Under the pieces are notes generated by a model. The model was not told the DNA's origin, made no database searches, and saw only the letters and a list, made by a program, of their open reading frames with translations. DNA of 64,000 nt from Harmothoe impar (taxonomy: Eukaryota; Annelida; Polychaeta; Phyllodocida; Polynoidae), in contig OX381708.1 of the NCBI GenBank assembly GCA_947462335.1, positions 3,596,001 through 3,660,000 on the forward strand, in the 5' to 3' direction. Shown here piece by piece: positions 1 through 12,814 of the stretch; within the stretch, counting starts at the first letter, position 1; the number at the start of each line of letters is the position of its first letter. The position numbers and the translations under genes are program-made.

Positions 1-149
1 CATGACCCTTAAATGGTCAAGTACCAGCTACTAGAGGTGTGGTGTGTTAGGGTTATAAATCAGTTACTGTCAGTATAATGTCTACTTGTAGGCAGCAAAG
101 TTAACTGACTACCGCTAACCTTTAAGGGTTTCATAGTGCTTTAACGCAT

Positions 150-310
150 CATGCCCTTAGTCTTCATGATGCATGAATGCAGCCCATGAGAGTAACTCAC
201 CAGTGCTACATTGGTGCATCATGCTGACCCTATGGGGTTTGATATACTCTCGAAGGGTCGGCATGATGCAGCACTGCTGAGTTACTCACCAGGGCTGCAT
301 AGGTGCATTA
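150..310. repeat. GCATGATGCA hairpin module (copy A)
   Basis: Inverted GCATCATG/CATGATGC words alternate with CTGCATT/AATGCAG and GAGTTACTC. The duplicate in copy B is at 28590-28750. See the family finding. Confidence 0.65.
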
Positions 311-2384
311 TGACGGCAAATGTCACCTTTTAGCGACATGCCGTCCTTAAAGTGCTACCAGACTTTAGGAAGTTTCCGCTGCTGGATGTGGCTCTGGTGC
401 CTCCTGTACGAGGGGTGGGTGAGAAGAGCTACCAACCAGCAGTAAAGTTTTATATCCCACTGTTGAATGAGTGTTATAATTTCTCACTGATTTAATTGAC
501 TGTAAACTCCTGACAGCACTTTCCTGAGTCATCTCTCACAGAATCAATCTCTTTAGAACCATGACTGATATCCCTTAGTCAAGATGTCCAGTTCAATTGA
601 CACTGTTGATTGGCTGTTCTCTTCGTAAAGATCCGGTGCCTTGACGAGTCACTTAGAAACCAATATACCACTGGTTTGCGCATGTGGCCTTACAGATGTG
701 AGCACCTTGACTGTCTATGTGTCCTTGGTGGCAGTCGGTAGGAGGTAGATCCCTGCATGACACCCACCACTGGCTGCTCCCCCTGTGCGGTGCTGTAAGA
801 CCTTGTACACTACGTGCCTCCTTACACACTGAGCAGCCACACACTGCCCCTCCTTGAGACGCACGCGGTAGGTACCCCGCAGTAACCGGGGTGTGTGTGT
901 GTGTGGTGGTAGGTATGGGCAGGCCAAAATGATGAAAGGTGAGTTTTAGACGTTGGCACACACCAGAGAGGTGGCCTATGGTTTTACTGTACCATGTTAC
1001 TCAGACCGAGGCCACACACAAAAGTGTCATTTTTCTATACCATATTTTTGGAAATGCATTCGGTCGATGGATGACAACCGCCTCATTATCATTGCGATGG
1101 TTACCAAATAGTTGGTGCATGGAGTGAAGTAGTAGGGTCCCTTAGCCAAAAAATCGTTACCGGAGTGACAAAAGCGCCAAATTTCTCATAGGTGTTCATT
1201 TGGTCACAAAGATTCATTTTAGCCTAGGTTGCATCTTCAAAACAAATCGGTAACCATGGAAACAGCCAAAATCCAAGATGGCCGCCAAATTAGCCAAAAA
1301 CACATCTCCCATAGCATTAATATTGTCCCTATACAAATTTGAACTATGCCTATCCCCCCTAAAATGGGCCCTGGAAATCTAATGGTATTATTGGTTTGTT
1401 GCTAGGTTGAGCGGTTGCTTAGCAACAGCCATTCTAAATATGTATTTCCATAGTTACACAGACTTAATGATTACTTAGCTCAATTTCAATGATACCTACC
1501 CCCACTAAATTGCCCCCTAGGGTTTTAACGGTGGCATTCATTAGTTGCTAGGGCCAGCGGTTGCTTAGCAACAGCCATTCCAATTGTTTATTTGCATAGC
1601 AACACATGGTTTGCAGGTATATAGCTTAATTACAATGACACCTACCCCCACTAAATTGACTGCTAGGATTTTAACAGTGTTATTCATTGGTTGCTAGGGC
1701 CAGTGGTTGCTTAGCAACAGCCATTCCAATTGTTTATTTGCATAGCAACACATGGTTTGCAGGTATATAGCTCAATTTCAATGACACCTACCCCCACTAA
1801 ATTGACTGTTAGGATTTTAACAGTATTTTGCATTGGTTGCTAGGGCCATTGGTTGCTTAGCAACAGCCATTTCAAGTATTTATTTGCATAGCAACACCCA
1901 GTTTGCAGCTCAATTTCAATGACACCTATCCCCCTTAAAGGGAAATGCTACTTGTTCAGAGATTACTGAAATTCTATTGCTAGTGGCATAGGATTATATA
2001 ACTTTGATTCATGATCAAACAGAAAATGTTCATGATAGAGCCATTTGAACCAAAAAGTAGGCCTACCTTAATTATAGAATGAAATGAGAAAACAATATTT
2101 TTTCACATAACCTGTCACGGATAATTCCCTTCCTTTGCTATACTAACCAAACCTTGGGACTGTGTAATGTGCATTTCTACAAATATTTTTAAAGCAAACT
2201 AGGGGGTCACCGATGAAATGAGAAAGTTATGAATTTTTCGAAAATATATATTTTGTCTTAACCATTGGGTCCTATGGGTAACCAGGTGGTTAATAAATGC
2301 CATACATATTATGTATAATCTCCAAGTGGCAAATGAAATGGTGGATTAAGGAAAAGTAATATATTGGAATATGTATTGAACTAA

Positions 2385-2699
2385 GGGAGTGGTCATTTTT
2401 TAACAACAGGGGGGGTTGGTGGATTTTCGCGCGAGCGGGCCAAAAAATTTTTGGTCCCCCCCGGGAGGGGTCAAAATTTTTTTGGTCCCCCCCTCAGGCA
2501 AGTTGAAATTGAGCGCAGCCGACCCCTTTGAGCTATAGTAATGCACGGGCTTTTTCGCTAAAAAGGGGTGCAATTTTTTTGGTCCCCCCCTCAAGAGGGG
2601 TCCAAATTTTTTTGGTCCCCCCCTTCAAGGGTTCCAAATTTTTTTGGTCCCCCCCCAAATCCACCAACCCCCCCCTGTTGTTAAAAAATGACCACTCCC
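2385..2699. mobile_element. C-rich MITE, Harbinger-like (copy 1, nested)
   Basis: It has terminal inverted repeats GGGAGTGGTCATTTTTTAAC and complement, flanked by TAA on both sides (2382-2384 and 2700-2702). It is filled with poly-C blocks separated by AAATTTTTTTGGTC. The 3-bp TWA target duplication is that of PIF/Harbinger transposons. It is nested in the foldback element. Confidence 0.8.
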
Positions 2700-3059
2700 T
2701 AAAAGAAGAACTTCCATGACTTTCAATTCTTGCCACCAGGTTGCCTATGTGTAGGAACCCACATTTCCCTTTAAATTGACTATTGGCATTTTTATAGTAT
2801 CATTCCCATCTTGCTAGGGCCAGTATATGCCTAGCAACAACCATTTTATTGGTTAATTCCTTAAAAACACAGGTTTAGGTACTGCAGGGGTAGACAGTAA
2901 CTGTTGACCAGGCCTGTAGCTCTAGAAATCTATGGGCCCAGGCTTGAAACAGCAGGCCTGGAATAAATAGTTCACTTTTCTCACCCTTTTCTCTTTTTCC
3001 AACAACATAAAACATAATCATTGCTGTAGACCACCCAGAACTGGATGGTAATTCCTGAG

Positions 3060-3200
3060 GTAGTAATAACTCATCAGTGCTCTATTCAAGCATCATGCTA
3101 ATCCTTCGGGGTTGATACACTACCAAAGGGTAATCATGATGCACCAACGCAGCACCAGCACTAAAACTAAATGGTGCATTAATACACTATCACTGGTAGC
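3060..3200. repeat. GCATGATGCA hairpin-module repeat in the foldback core
   Basis: The module has AGCATCATGCTAATCCTTCG, GGGTTGATACACTACC and TAATCATGATGCACCAACGC. It is the same dispersed family as at 160-310 and elsewhere. Confidence 0.6.
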
Positions 3201-3328
3201 GCATTGATGCTTTTAACCCTAAACAGGTTAAGGGTGCCATTTCCTTGTCAGTGCTGGAATCAATGGCTACTTAAGGACTACCATTTCATTTCTCTGCTTA
3301 TTACTCTCCCTGCCTACACCCCATATAA

Positions 3329-3826
3329 TAGGGGAGCCAAGCGACCTAAATGTCAATATTTAACTTTGATCTGGTACAGCCTGCAATAGATGATATGACA
3401 GTTGGATTAGGGTAATTTAAGTATGCTTATTCCAAATCTGGTGTGTGTAGAATGATATCTAGGTCGGAACAAGGTCAAAAACAAGGTCAAAGTTCACAGT
3501 TTTAAGGACCTCTAACCTTGACCTTGCACCCTATCAATATCCACCATAGTCAGTCAGGTAATTGACCATATATATATAAGAATGGCTATGAAAGATGAAT
3601 AACACTCAGGTTCAGTATCTTCGCATTTGTCTCAAAGTATATGTACCCTTTAGAGGTCCTTAAAACCGTGACCTGACCTTGTTTTTGACCTTGTTCTGAC
3701 CTAGATATCATTCTACACATACCGTAAATGGAATCAGCACCCTCAAAATACCTTAGTTCACCATTGATACCACCTATTGCAAGCCGTACCAGGTCCTCTC
3801 CAAGATTCCAGCCTGGCTCCCCTATT
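3329..3826. mobile_element. Palindromic MITE nested in the foldback element
   Basis: The inverted ends are ATAGGGGAGCCA and TGGCTCCCCTAT. The arms also share the inverted stretch GATATCTAGGTC / ACAAGGTCAAAAACAAGGTC. It is about 500 bp with no coding capacity. Confidence 0.65.
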
Positions 3827-6800
3827 AATACCTCTCCCTTCCCCTACTTATCCCCTAACATTCTATTCTCTTTCTTTTAACTTTTCATTCTTCCCCATGC
3901 AGTCCTTTCACCTGCATATACCTCTAGCTCTCTGGGATTTTCATCTGTTGTAATATTGTAACTTCAAATGATTTTCCTCATTCAGTATCCTTATGCGCTT
4001 CAGAATTACCATTTCTCTCTCCTAGATTCTCAAAACCATTGAAACCACCAAAGGTCAAATTGTTTTGGTATGCAATATTTGACTTCTGCATATTCATTAA
4101 GAATCATCCTTGGGAAGCAAGCTCCCTGACATTGTACTATTTTGGTATTCTAAAAAGGATGGGAGGGGGCTTTGTTGCTAGGCTAGGTAGCCATTCATTT
4201 AGTTTAACATACATTTATAGAGGCTAAGTGGGAGCTGTGCTTGTTCCAGCAAAGTCCACTAAAGATATCTAATTGGGACAAGCCTGTCCAAGAATATGCC
4301 AATTAGGGACACATTACCAATTGTGTCATACCTTATCAATGATTTTCACCTGACCCTGAATCTTTTTATAGCAGATATAACTCTAAGCCCCTACATTTAT
4401 CTGTAGGAATCTGTTCAATGTAATATTTACCTTCTAAATATTTAAGATACAAGCTTCAGCAGCTTGTTACTAGTTGCTATAAGTATGGTAAACTAAAAAA
4501 TATTAGAATGCATCATAGTTGACACTGAAAGTCATTTGCTGATATTAATCACTGAAATAATGTATTCTCTTGGATCATACATGGTAGTTAGTGAGAATTT
4601 GTTGGGTTGCCAAGTTGGGTCTATGGAATATACCTCTATGTTGCTCACCTGTCTTGAATGATATGGCAGTTGGAGAAATGGCAGTTAGAGAAATAGTAAG
4701 GGAGATGCTAGTAGAGGGATAGATAGAGGTGTGGATAAAGCAATAAGCATGGGAAGGGAGAGGGTGGGCAAGCAGATTAATAGGTACACAAATAGGGAGG
4801 GGACATGAGAGGCAAGGAGATAGGCAAGGAAACAGAGAATGGTGGAGGGATAGATAAGCAGGTATTGCTAGGCAAAATAAAATATAGGCAGAGAAGGATA
4901 GGTAGGGAAATAAGCAGGGGAGAGGATATGTGCAGCTTCACAAATTCACAAACTATATTCCCTAAGTTAGCCTCCTTTGACCCCTATTTCCAGCTAACCA
5001 TGTAACTTACAAGCCTAAAGACATACTAATGTTGAAATTGATATGCTACAATTGGGTGGTATTGTTAAATTTTATTGTATGGTCAATTGTCATGGCATAA
5101 AAGAAGTCAAATACCTGTGTTGGATTATTTTTGGGAGTTCAATATCCAATTTACCTATGAATATCTATCATTGGTTGGCGATTGTAAATGCAAAGGGCAT
5201 TCTACTAGTAAGGCTGGTGATAACTCCACGTTTCTTCGGGAACTGGCTGAAACAATGACTTTGGTGCGGGAATTCTATATGTGGAGTGTAAAAGCGATGT
5301 TCTCTACTTTCTGGTTACTGAGGCAGCCATTCCCACATTTTAAACATGAGATATTTGTGTCGGTACTAGCAGAGTTCATTGCAGGACAGGAAACTATGAA
5401 TCACAGCTAGTAATTGCACCCTAAATCATAACTAGTTTGTGAAGTTTCTCGCAAATTAGAGGAATAAGCTAGATCTAGAGTTATAATCTAATAGAGAGAT
5501 TCCTTATAAAGGCATGTCGATGTACCAAATTGATGTTGTATTGCATTGAGAGGAAATGTGAAGTGAAACGTGCATTGATGGTCAGATCTTCCTCTCCCTT
5601 GTACCGTAGGAGTTTCCATAAACCCAGGGATGTGTCTCACACTGCTTTCAGATTATGGTGCTATTCAGCTATACATGTATTGCGATGAGCCGATGGTCTG
5701 CATCTTAAATCCCCAACCTCTCTATTTAAGCCCAGAGGTCTGGTCTTCGCTCAGCTCTGAATGCTACTGCAGGGGCACAAGGGTTTTGCCTTTAATACAG
5801 CGTAGGCTCATACCTGATCACTGGTGAGTGGTACATATAAAAATAACCATAGACCATTAGACAAGGTGTGTGTGGAGGGGGGGGGCTGTTGAGGTGTTAT
5901 AACAATGCTGAGCCAGGAAAGGTCTCACACCTAACCCAACCCCCCCCCCCCCCACATACAGAGCCACACTGTACAGTGTATGTAGTGGAAGAGTGGAAGG
6001 CCCTGGTCATTTAGGTCATTTCAAGGTCTTTTCTGAAGCAACATTTGGAAATACTTGTGTATAAGCCGTACTAGCGATCTGACTTGGGTACTAGTCGCGG
6101 CTTCTATGTGAGGTTTTACAGTATTTATTTTTAGTCAATTTTAGAATTAATCAATTAAAATCGCTGTTGCTAGGCATATACTGGCCCTAGTATTTAAGAT
6201 GGGAGTGGCACTATGCAAATGTCAATAGTCAATTTAAGGGGGGTAGGTGTCATTGAAATAGAGCTATGTACCTGTTAGCCATGTGTTGCTATGCAAATAA
6301 ATACTTGAAATGGCTGTTGCTCAGCAACAACTGGCCCTAGCAACCAATGAATAATACTGTTAAAATAGTAGCAGTCAATTTAGTGGGGGTAGGTGTCATT
6401 GAAATTGAGCTATATACCTGCAAACCCTGTGTTGCTATGCAAATAAACAAATGGAATGGCTGTTGCTAAGCAACCACTGGCCCTAGCAACCAATGGATAA
6501 CACTGGTAAAATCCTAGCAGTCAATTTAGTGGGGGTAGGTGTCATTGCAATTGAGCTATATACCTGCAAACCATGTGTTGCTATGCAAATAAACAATTGG
6601 AATGGCTGTTGCTAAGCAACAGCTGGCCCTAGCAACTAATGAATAACACTGTTAAAATCCTAGCAGCCAATTTAGTGGGGGTAGGTATCATTGAAATTGA
6701 GCTAAGTAATCATTAAGTCTGTGTAACTAAGGAAATACATATTTAGAATGGCTGTTGCTAAGCAACCGTTTAACCTAGCAACAAACCAATAACACCATTG

Positions 6801-7220
6801 GATTCCCAGGGCCCAATTTAGGGGCGGTAGGTATGGCTCAAATTTGTATAGGGACAATATTAATACTATGGGAGATGTGTTTTTGGCTAATTTGGCGGCC
6901 ATCTTGGATTTTGGCTGTTTCCATGGTTACCGATTTGTTTTGAAGATGCAACCTAGGCTAAAATGAATCTTTATGACCAAATGAACACCTATGAGAAATT
7001 TGGCGCTTTTGTCACTCCGGTAACGATATGCCCCAAATTTGAGGCTAAGGGACCTTACTAAAGGGTCTCCCTCCGCTTTAACTAATTTTCTCATTACACA
7101 TGTCTTCCAATGGTTTTCTTTTTCATGGTTGGTAAAGGAGGGGGTGGGAATTTTTCCCTGCCTCAGATATTTCTCAGATTTTTCTTCCCAATCCACCTTT
7201 CACCATGATATGTTTTCTTA

Positions 7221-7554
7221 GGGAGTGTTATTAATTACAGGGGGGTGGGTGGTGAGATTTCGCGCAGAGGCGCGAATTCTTTTACCCCCCCCCCTTCGAT
7301 AGCGCGTGGAATGTTTTGCGCCCCCCCCCCCCCCTCGCCGAAGGCGGTGAACAATTTTCGTCCACCCCCTTTGAACTATAGTAATGTGCGTTTTTTTGTG
7401 CTAAAAAGGGGTTAAATTTGTTACGCCTCCCCCCCCCCCTCAAGAGGGGTCAGAATTTTTTACACCCCCGCCCCTCCTCAGGAGAGGTCGGAAATTTATG
7501 CGCCCCCCCCCCAACCCACCACCCCCACACTGTAGCTAATAAATGAACACTCCC
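7221..7554. mobile_element. C-rich MITE, Harbinger-like (copy 2, duplicated)
   Basis: The ends are GGGAGTGTTATTAATTACAG and complement, with TTA on both sides (7218-7220 and 7555-7557). It is shared with copy B (29728-30042), so it is older than the copy A/B split. Confidence 0.75.
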
Positions 7555-7769
7555 TTAGTGGCCTGATTAAGGTGGGTGGGTTGAGTACAAAGGTTACCGG
7601 GGGCAGGCTGTGTGTAGTTTAGATCAGTCAATAGCCATGTGACAGGCGTCAACATTGGACCGTCTTACCGCTACTCACACACCCACTACTGTTAATGGTC
7701 CCCTCCTCTCTAACTGCCACCTGGGACTACTCACCTGGGTCTTAACTCTATAAGGACCACATGTCGCTA

Positions 7770-7960
7770 AAAGCCAACATTTGTCGTCATGATGCACCAA
7801 TGCAGCTCCAGCGAGTAACTTCCCAGTGCTGCATTGGTGCATCATGCCGACCCTTCGGGAGTGTGTCAACCCTGTAGGGTCAGCATAATGCATGAATGCA
7901 GCCCTGGTGAGTTACTCGCGAGGGCTGCATTCATGCATCATGCCGACAAAGGACGTAGCA
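7770..7960. repeat. GCATGATGCA hairpin modules
   Basis: There are three inverted modules (CATGATGCACCAATGCAGCT, GCATAATGCATGAATGCAGC and complements) around a GGGTTG-type spacer. The copy B counterpart is 30290-30480. Related words recur at 8500-8600 and 30950-31060. Confidence 0.6.
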
Positions 7961-8902
7961 CCCTAAGGCAGTATGCAGCCCTTTAAGGTTTAACCGGTAT
8001 TGTAGGCGCTCATTGTGTACTCATACTGGGGTTATTTAAAGGATTAACGCTGTAATCACTCTGGGTTAGTACAAAGAAACTTTACTTCTTCAAGTTCTCC
8101 ATTCCATCGGATTTATATAGCATTAAATACACATTTCAATTATTTGAGTAGCTCTTTGAGTAGTGGTCTTTTAATACCAGGACCATAACGTAGGACAATG
8201 AGTACTCAAATTATGCTGAGTCATCATGGAGTAGCCGTGTAATACGGACCTTAAGGTAGTAACACTTTTATAACTGAGCTCAGCAAGTGACAGGATCTTA
8301 GTGCATTTAAAGCATTTAAAACCAACATGGATTAAAGTGGCCAATCTCAAAAAAACTTGAAATGTTCAATTTGAGGCCCCTGAATAAATTTAGGTCCTTT
8401 ATAGTTAAGTACAGGTCTTCACAACATAGAAAACTTGAATTCAGGGAAAAAGCTTGGAAGACTTTAATCCCTGAACCGAGCTTGATGCCTCAAGACTTTT
8501 TATCATGATGCATGAATGCAGCGCTGACGAGTGACTTTGGAAGTGTATCAACTTGTGCGGTCAGCATGATGCATGAATGCAGCATTACTGATTGACTTGC
8601 CAGGCCCTGCCTTAACGTACTATGTGGCCCTTACAGGGTTACGGCATACGTTGGGACAGCCACCATGTACTTCCAGCACTAAGGTGCTAATGGCCGCTAG
8701 GGTGGCTAACAACCCGACTCACTACCGGAATTATAACCTCAAAGTCAAGTTGCTGACATTTTGCATCCAGTGAGATTCATTCCGCACTACACCAACAGTT
8801 CACGTCTCTGAGTGCCTCTTCCCCCCCGTCAGCTACCTGGGCCACATGGCAGTGCTATAAGTGGTGGCCGCATGCTCCGTAGATACGGCGCTATTAGCGC
8901 CA

Positions 8903-9218
8903 GGGAGTGCTCATTTTTTAACAACAGGGGGGGGGGGGGTGGTGAGATTTTGCATGGAGCGCGCTAATTTTTTCACACCCCCCCTAGAGGGGTCGAAATT
9001 ATTTACCCCCCCCCCCCCCCCGGCAGACCAAAAATTGTGCGCGTTCGCGCCTCTTTGCCCAGTGACACGCGGGCTTTTTCCCTCAATACAGGTTGAATTT
9101 TTTTTACCCCCCCCCAAGAGGGGTCTAAATTTTTTACCCCCCCCCGTTCAAGGGGTCCAAATTTTTTACCCCCCCCCCAAATCCACCCCCCCCCCGTTGT
9201 TAAAAAATCAGCACTCCC
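8903..9218. mobile_element. C-rich MITE, Harbinger-like (copy 3), absent from copy B
   Basis: The ends are GGGAGTGCTCATTTTTTAAC and complement; TAA follows on the right. Copy B at 31345-31360 reads straight through (GGCGCTAATGTGTGC), giving an empty site. The left flank carries a few extra bases, so the target duplication is imperfect. Confidence 0.75.
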
Positions 9219-10358
9219 TAATGTGTGCTCAAAACGTGCTAAGTCATCATCAAGTAGCCTTTTAATACAAGACTCACTCTTGATAACTCTAAGTGGGTTT
9301 AAACCCTTAGTACCTTAACCCTGTGTGTCCATGTGTATGGGTCTAGACAACTCAACTCACCATGACCACATGGGGCCTAGTGACAGGGAACATGGTCATA
9401 TCTCGAAGTTTACAGAGGCCATGCTGGACCTCACCTATATCAGCATTTGTCGTCACGAATGCAGCGTCAGTGAGTAGCCCGCGGGCATTACAGTGGTGCC
9501 AGCGCCTTGTACAGGTACAGCAAAACCTCCGTTACAAGTTTGAGAGAAAGAACTTTTGCTTATACAATGTAGTAAAAGTGCTTGATATTCGTTTATACTA
9601 TATTCCTATACATTTGTACATCTGGGAGGAATTCAGCATTTGGGGGGAGGAATTCAGCTTTAATGTATGAAATATGAACACCCAAAAGAAAAGTTTACAG
9701 TAGCAGTCAGGTTACTGTAAACTGGTGCGTAGTGTGGCAAGGCTGCCTCTAATCAGGACGTCCCCCACATCTACCCGCCCTAACACTGTTATGCTTCAGG
9801 CAGTGTAAGTGCACCATTAATCTTACCCCAGTCCTTCTATGGAGGCTCCCCGTGTAGGCTTCACAGACCCTGTACTGTCCAGACACATCCTAATCCATAC
9901 ATACTCAAATGGTCAGTCTACTAAATACCAACATAATACTTCTAGGTGTGAGTGAAGCCGTGTGTAAGCTGTTAAAGACCCAGTTTACATCAGGGTGGGG
10001 TTGGGTTAAAGCCTCCAGGTGTGGTTCATGAAGACCCCACTAGGTGGCAGCACCACCCGAGACACACACTCTGTACTAGATCCAACACCCATGTCCTCCT
10101 TGGTATAAATTTGTGTTATTCTAAACCAGTATACAGCTGTAGACGTTATTTATTTGTATATCATTGATATAGAAAACTTCGTCCCCTTGCTCTTAGAATT
10201 GTCACCTTGGAAAAAAATATTCTATATGAAAGTGTTTTAGTTTTCTTGATTTTAGTCAGAAGTGATTGAATGTTTAGAAATAGAGTATGAGTGTATGTGA
10301 TATACCGTGTGCATACAGCTTGTAATACGTGCATGGAGACTCTATGGAGACCAGACCA

Positions 10359-11616
10359 GACGTCATCAGCTGACCCAGACGTCGCCTGTCCCGCTGACGT
10401 CATCAGCTGACACAGACGACGTCTGTCTCTCTGACGTCATCAACTGACACAGACAACGTCTGTCTCGCTGACATCATCAACTGACACAGACAACGTCTGT
10501 CTCGCTGACGTCATCAACTGACACAGACGACGTCTGTCTCGCTGACGTCATCAACTGACACAGACGACGTCTGTCTCGCTGACGTCATCAGCTGACAGAC
10601 GTCGCCTGTCTTACTGACGTCACCAGCTGACACAGACACAGACGACGTCTGTCTCGCTGACGTCATCAGCTGACACAGACGACGTCTGTCTCGCTGACGT
10701 CATCAACTGACACAGATGACGTCTGTCCCGCTGACGTCATCAACTGACACAGACGACGTCTGTCTCGCTGACGTCATCAACTGACACAGACGATGTCTGT
10801 CCCGCTGACGTCATCAACTGACACAGACGACGTCTGTCCCGCTGACGTCATGAACTGACAGACGTCGCCTGTCTTACTGACGTCACCAGCTGACACAGAC
10901 GTCGCCTGTCTCGCTGATGTCATCAGCTGACACAGACGTCGCCTGTCTCGCTGACGTCATCAGCTGACACAGACGTCGCCTGTCTGGCTGACGTCGCCAG
11001 CTGACACAGACGTCGCCTGTCTCGCTGACGTCATCAGCTGACACAGACGTCGCCTGTCTCGCTGAGGCCTGTCTCTCTGACGTCGCCAGCTGACACAGAC
11101 GACGCCTGTCTCTCTGACGTCGCCAGCTGACACAGACGACGCCTGTCTCTCTGACGTCGCCAGCTGACACAGACGTCGTCTGTCTCGCTGACGTCCACAG
11201 CTGACACAGACGACGTCTGTCTCGCTGACGTCATCAGCTGACACAGACGTCGCCTGTCTCGCTGACGTCATCAGCTGACACAGACGTCGCCTGTCTGGCT
11301 GACGTCGCCAGCTGACACAGACGTCGCCTGTCTCGCTGACGTCATCAGCTGACACAGACGTCGCCTGTCTCGCTGAGGCCTGTCTCTCTGACGTCGCCAG
11401 CTGACACAGACGACGCCTGTCTCTCTGACGTCGCCAGCTGACACAGACGTCGTCTGTCTCTCTGACGTCACCAGCTGACACAGACGACGCCTGTCTCTCT
11501 GACGTCGCCAGCTGACACAGACGTCGTCTGTCTCGATGACGTCATCAGCTGACACAGACGTCGCCTGTCTCTCTGACGTCACCACCTGACACAGAAGTCG
11601 CCTGTCTCGCTGACGG
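10359..11616. repeat. 37-bp minisatellite with a CRE palindrome in each unit (copy A, ~33 units)
   Basis: The unit has TGACGTCAtcAGCTGACACA followed by GACGACGTCTGTCTCGC. Each unit carries TGACGTCA (CREB/ATF site) and CAGCTG (E-box). Two main unit types alternate (GACGACGTCTG and GACGTCGCCTG). The long minus-strand frames here are repeat translations, not genes. Confidence 0.9.
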
Positions 11617-12442
11617 TCAGTGACTGAGAGTCCACTACAAGAATCACCCGGTCAGTCCAGTCACTGATACATCAAAAACTTTTGTACATCAACGCTTGTA
11701 CAAAATACGGCTTTTGTTGCATCTACGACCAGCCTGCCCAGGCTTTATGGTGAATAATGGAAAGAAATAATTATCAAGTAATACATGATTATACATGAGA
11801 TGTCGGTACAAGATGGTAACGTCACAGATGATTCTTTACAAATTAAAATTTATTTTCTAAACTAAATATGCCGAAAATAGAGGTGAGTATTTGCTGCTGT
11901 GGATTGCCATGACCATCCGTGACGTCACCATGACCAAATTAAAAGTTGCTAAGATACCACCAGGTGCCGCACACACGTCACACGTCTACGTCACGTCTAC
12001 GTCATAACACGACACACACACACACAGGGCGCCATCTGGTAACACCCACACTGCTACATGGCTGTTCTACTGCTAAAACACGGGGGAGAGGTCAAAGAAT
12101 TTCACTAGTGGCATCATGTAAAATTGAAGAAATATTCTGTCGTTAAAATAATTTTCTTTCCATAATAAATTCAAAATGGGGCTGATATGGATATTACTAA
12201 TAATATAGCGGGTTTTTTTTCGTTAGAATAATTTCATATTAGATTGAATACATTTTACATTTCATAGTGGGCAGTTATAAATCGGGATAATTGTTGGAAT
12301 ATACGATTGTTTTAAAATAAAGTATTTAATTCAAAGAAAAAAGAACAAATAGTGGTGTGTATAGTGTGTTGTGTGTGCTACCAGGGGGCGCCCCGGGATG
12401 GTGTAGTGCCGGGGGCGTGCAGGGCCTGCCGCGTGCCTCTAC

Positions 12443-12653
12443 CTGTAGGCTTACTCCCCGTGGTGGAAGCGGCATGAGTAGCTGAGGTGATGAATGTCTT
12501 ACTCTTTGCCGTCTTGCCGGTGGCCGCCCGTGAGTCGTCGGTGTAGAAGTCATCGTCTGTGTAGTCGGAGTAGTCGTCCCGTGAGTCGTAGCTGCGACTC
12601 CTGCTGCGACTCCTGCTGCTGCTGCGGCTGCGGCTCCGTGTCCCGGTCGGCAT
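12443..12653 (-). pseudogene. Second copy of the LCA5 first coding exon (copy A)
   Basis: This 211-nt exon has the same start, donor (ACAG|GTAGAG) and phase as 35562-35772. The encoded peptide is identical over 65 of 70 residues, with several silent changes in the Arg/Ser codons. It has no stop, frameshift or splice-site damage. It sits downstream of LCA5 exons 4 to 2 on the transcribed strand, so it cannot be the first exon of that transcript. It could be an orphan exon from a tandem duplication, the first exon of a second LCA5 gene continuing past position 1, or the other allele placed in series. It is labelled pseudogene only because no downstream exons are visible in the window. Confidence 0.6.
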
Positions 12654-12814
12654 GGTGCCGGTCCTGTAGGTCCCGTCAGCACCTCACCATAGCCTCACCT
12701 GGGGGGAAAGGAATACAACAGTCAGCACAGAGCAGAGACAGGTTCAGGTTACAGATATAAATCACAACCACTGTGGGTGGATAAGGCCACAAAATATGTA
12801 CATGTTCAAGTATC

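Larger units (their letters stand above)
1132..7058. mobile_element. 5.9-kb foldback-type DNA element with long tandem-repeat inverted arms
   Basis: The ends are inverted (GTAGGGTCCCTTAGCC left; complement GTAAGGTCCCTTAGCC right), each with TA outside. The long arms (about 1132-2860 with an interruption, and about 6140-7058) are inverted copies of each other. Each arm is built from ~120-bp tandem units containing GGTTGCTTAGCAACAGCC and TATTTGCATAGCAAC. Long inverted arms made of tandem repeats are typical of foldback/Galileo-type elements. The core has no transposase that I recognise; a 111-codon open frame (5075-5410) matches nothing I know. Copy B has no element at the corresponding place (about 29573), so the element is younger than the duplication or polymorphic. 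Two other MITEs are nested inside. Confidence 0.75.

Noticed and set aside
5075..5410. 111-codon frame in the foldback element core
   Set aside because: No transposase motif or recognised family; length is compatible with chance in AT-rich DNA.
8861..9265. 134-residue proline-rich frame
   Set aside because: It is the poly-C MITE read as protein; similar frames occur at every copy of that element.
10883..11585. Long minus-strand open frames with repeating Cys/Val/Ser and Arg-rich protein
   Set aside because: They are translations of the 37-bp minisatellite; frames persist only because the repeat lacks stops.
12494..12760. Plus-strand Arg/Ser/Cys-rich frame
   Set aside because: It is the antisense shadow of the LCA5 first exon; the minus-strand frame has the start, donor and sister-copy conservation.
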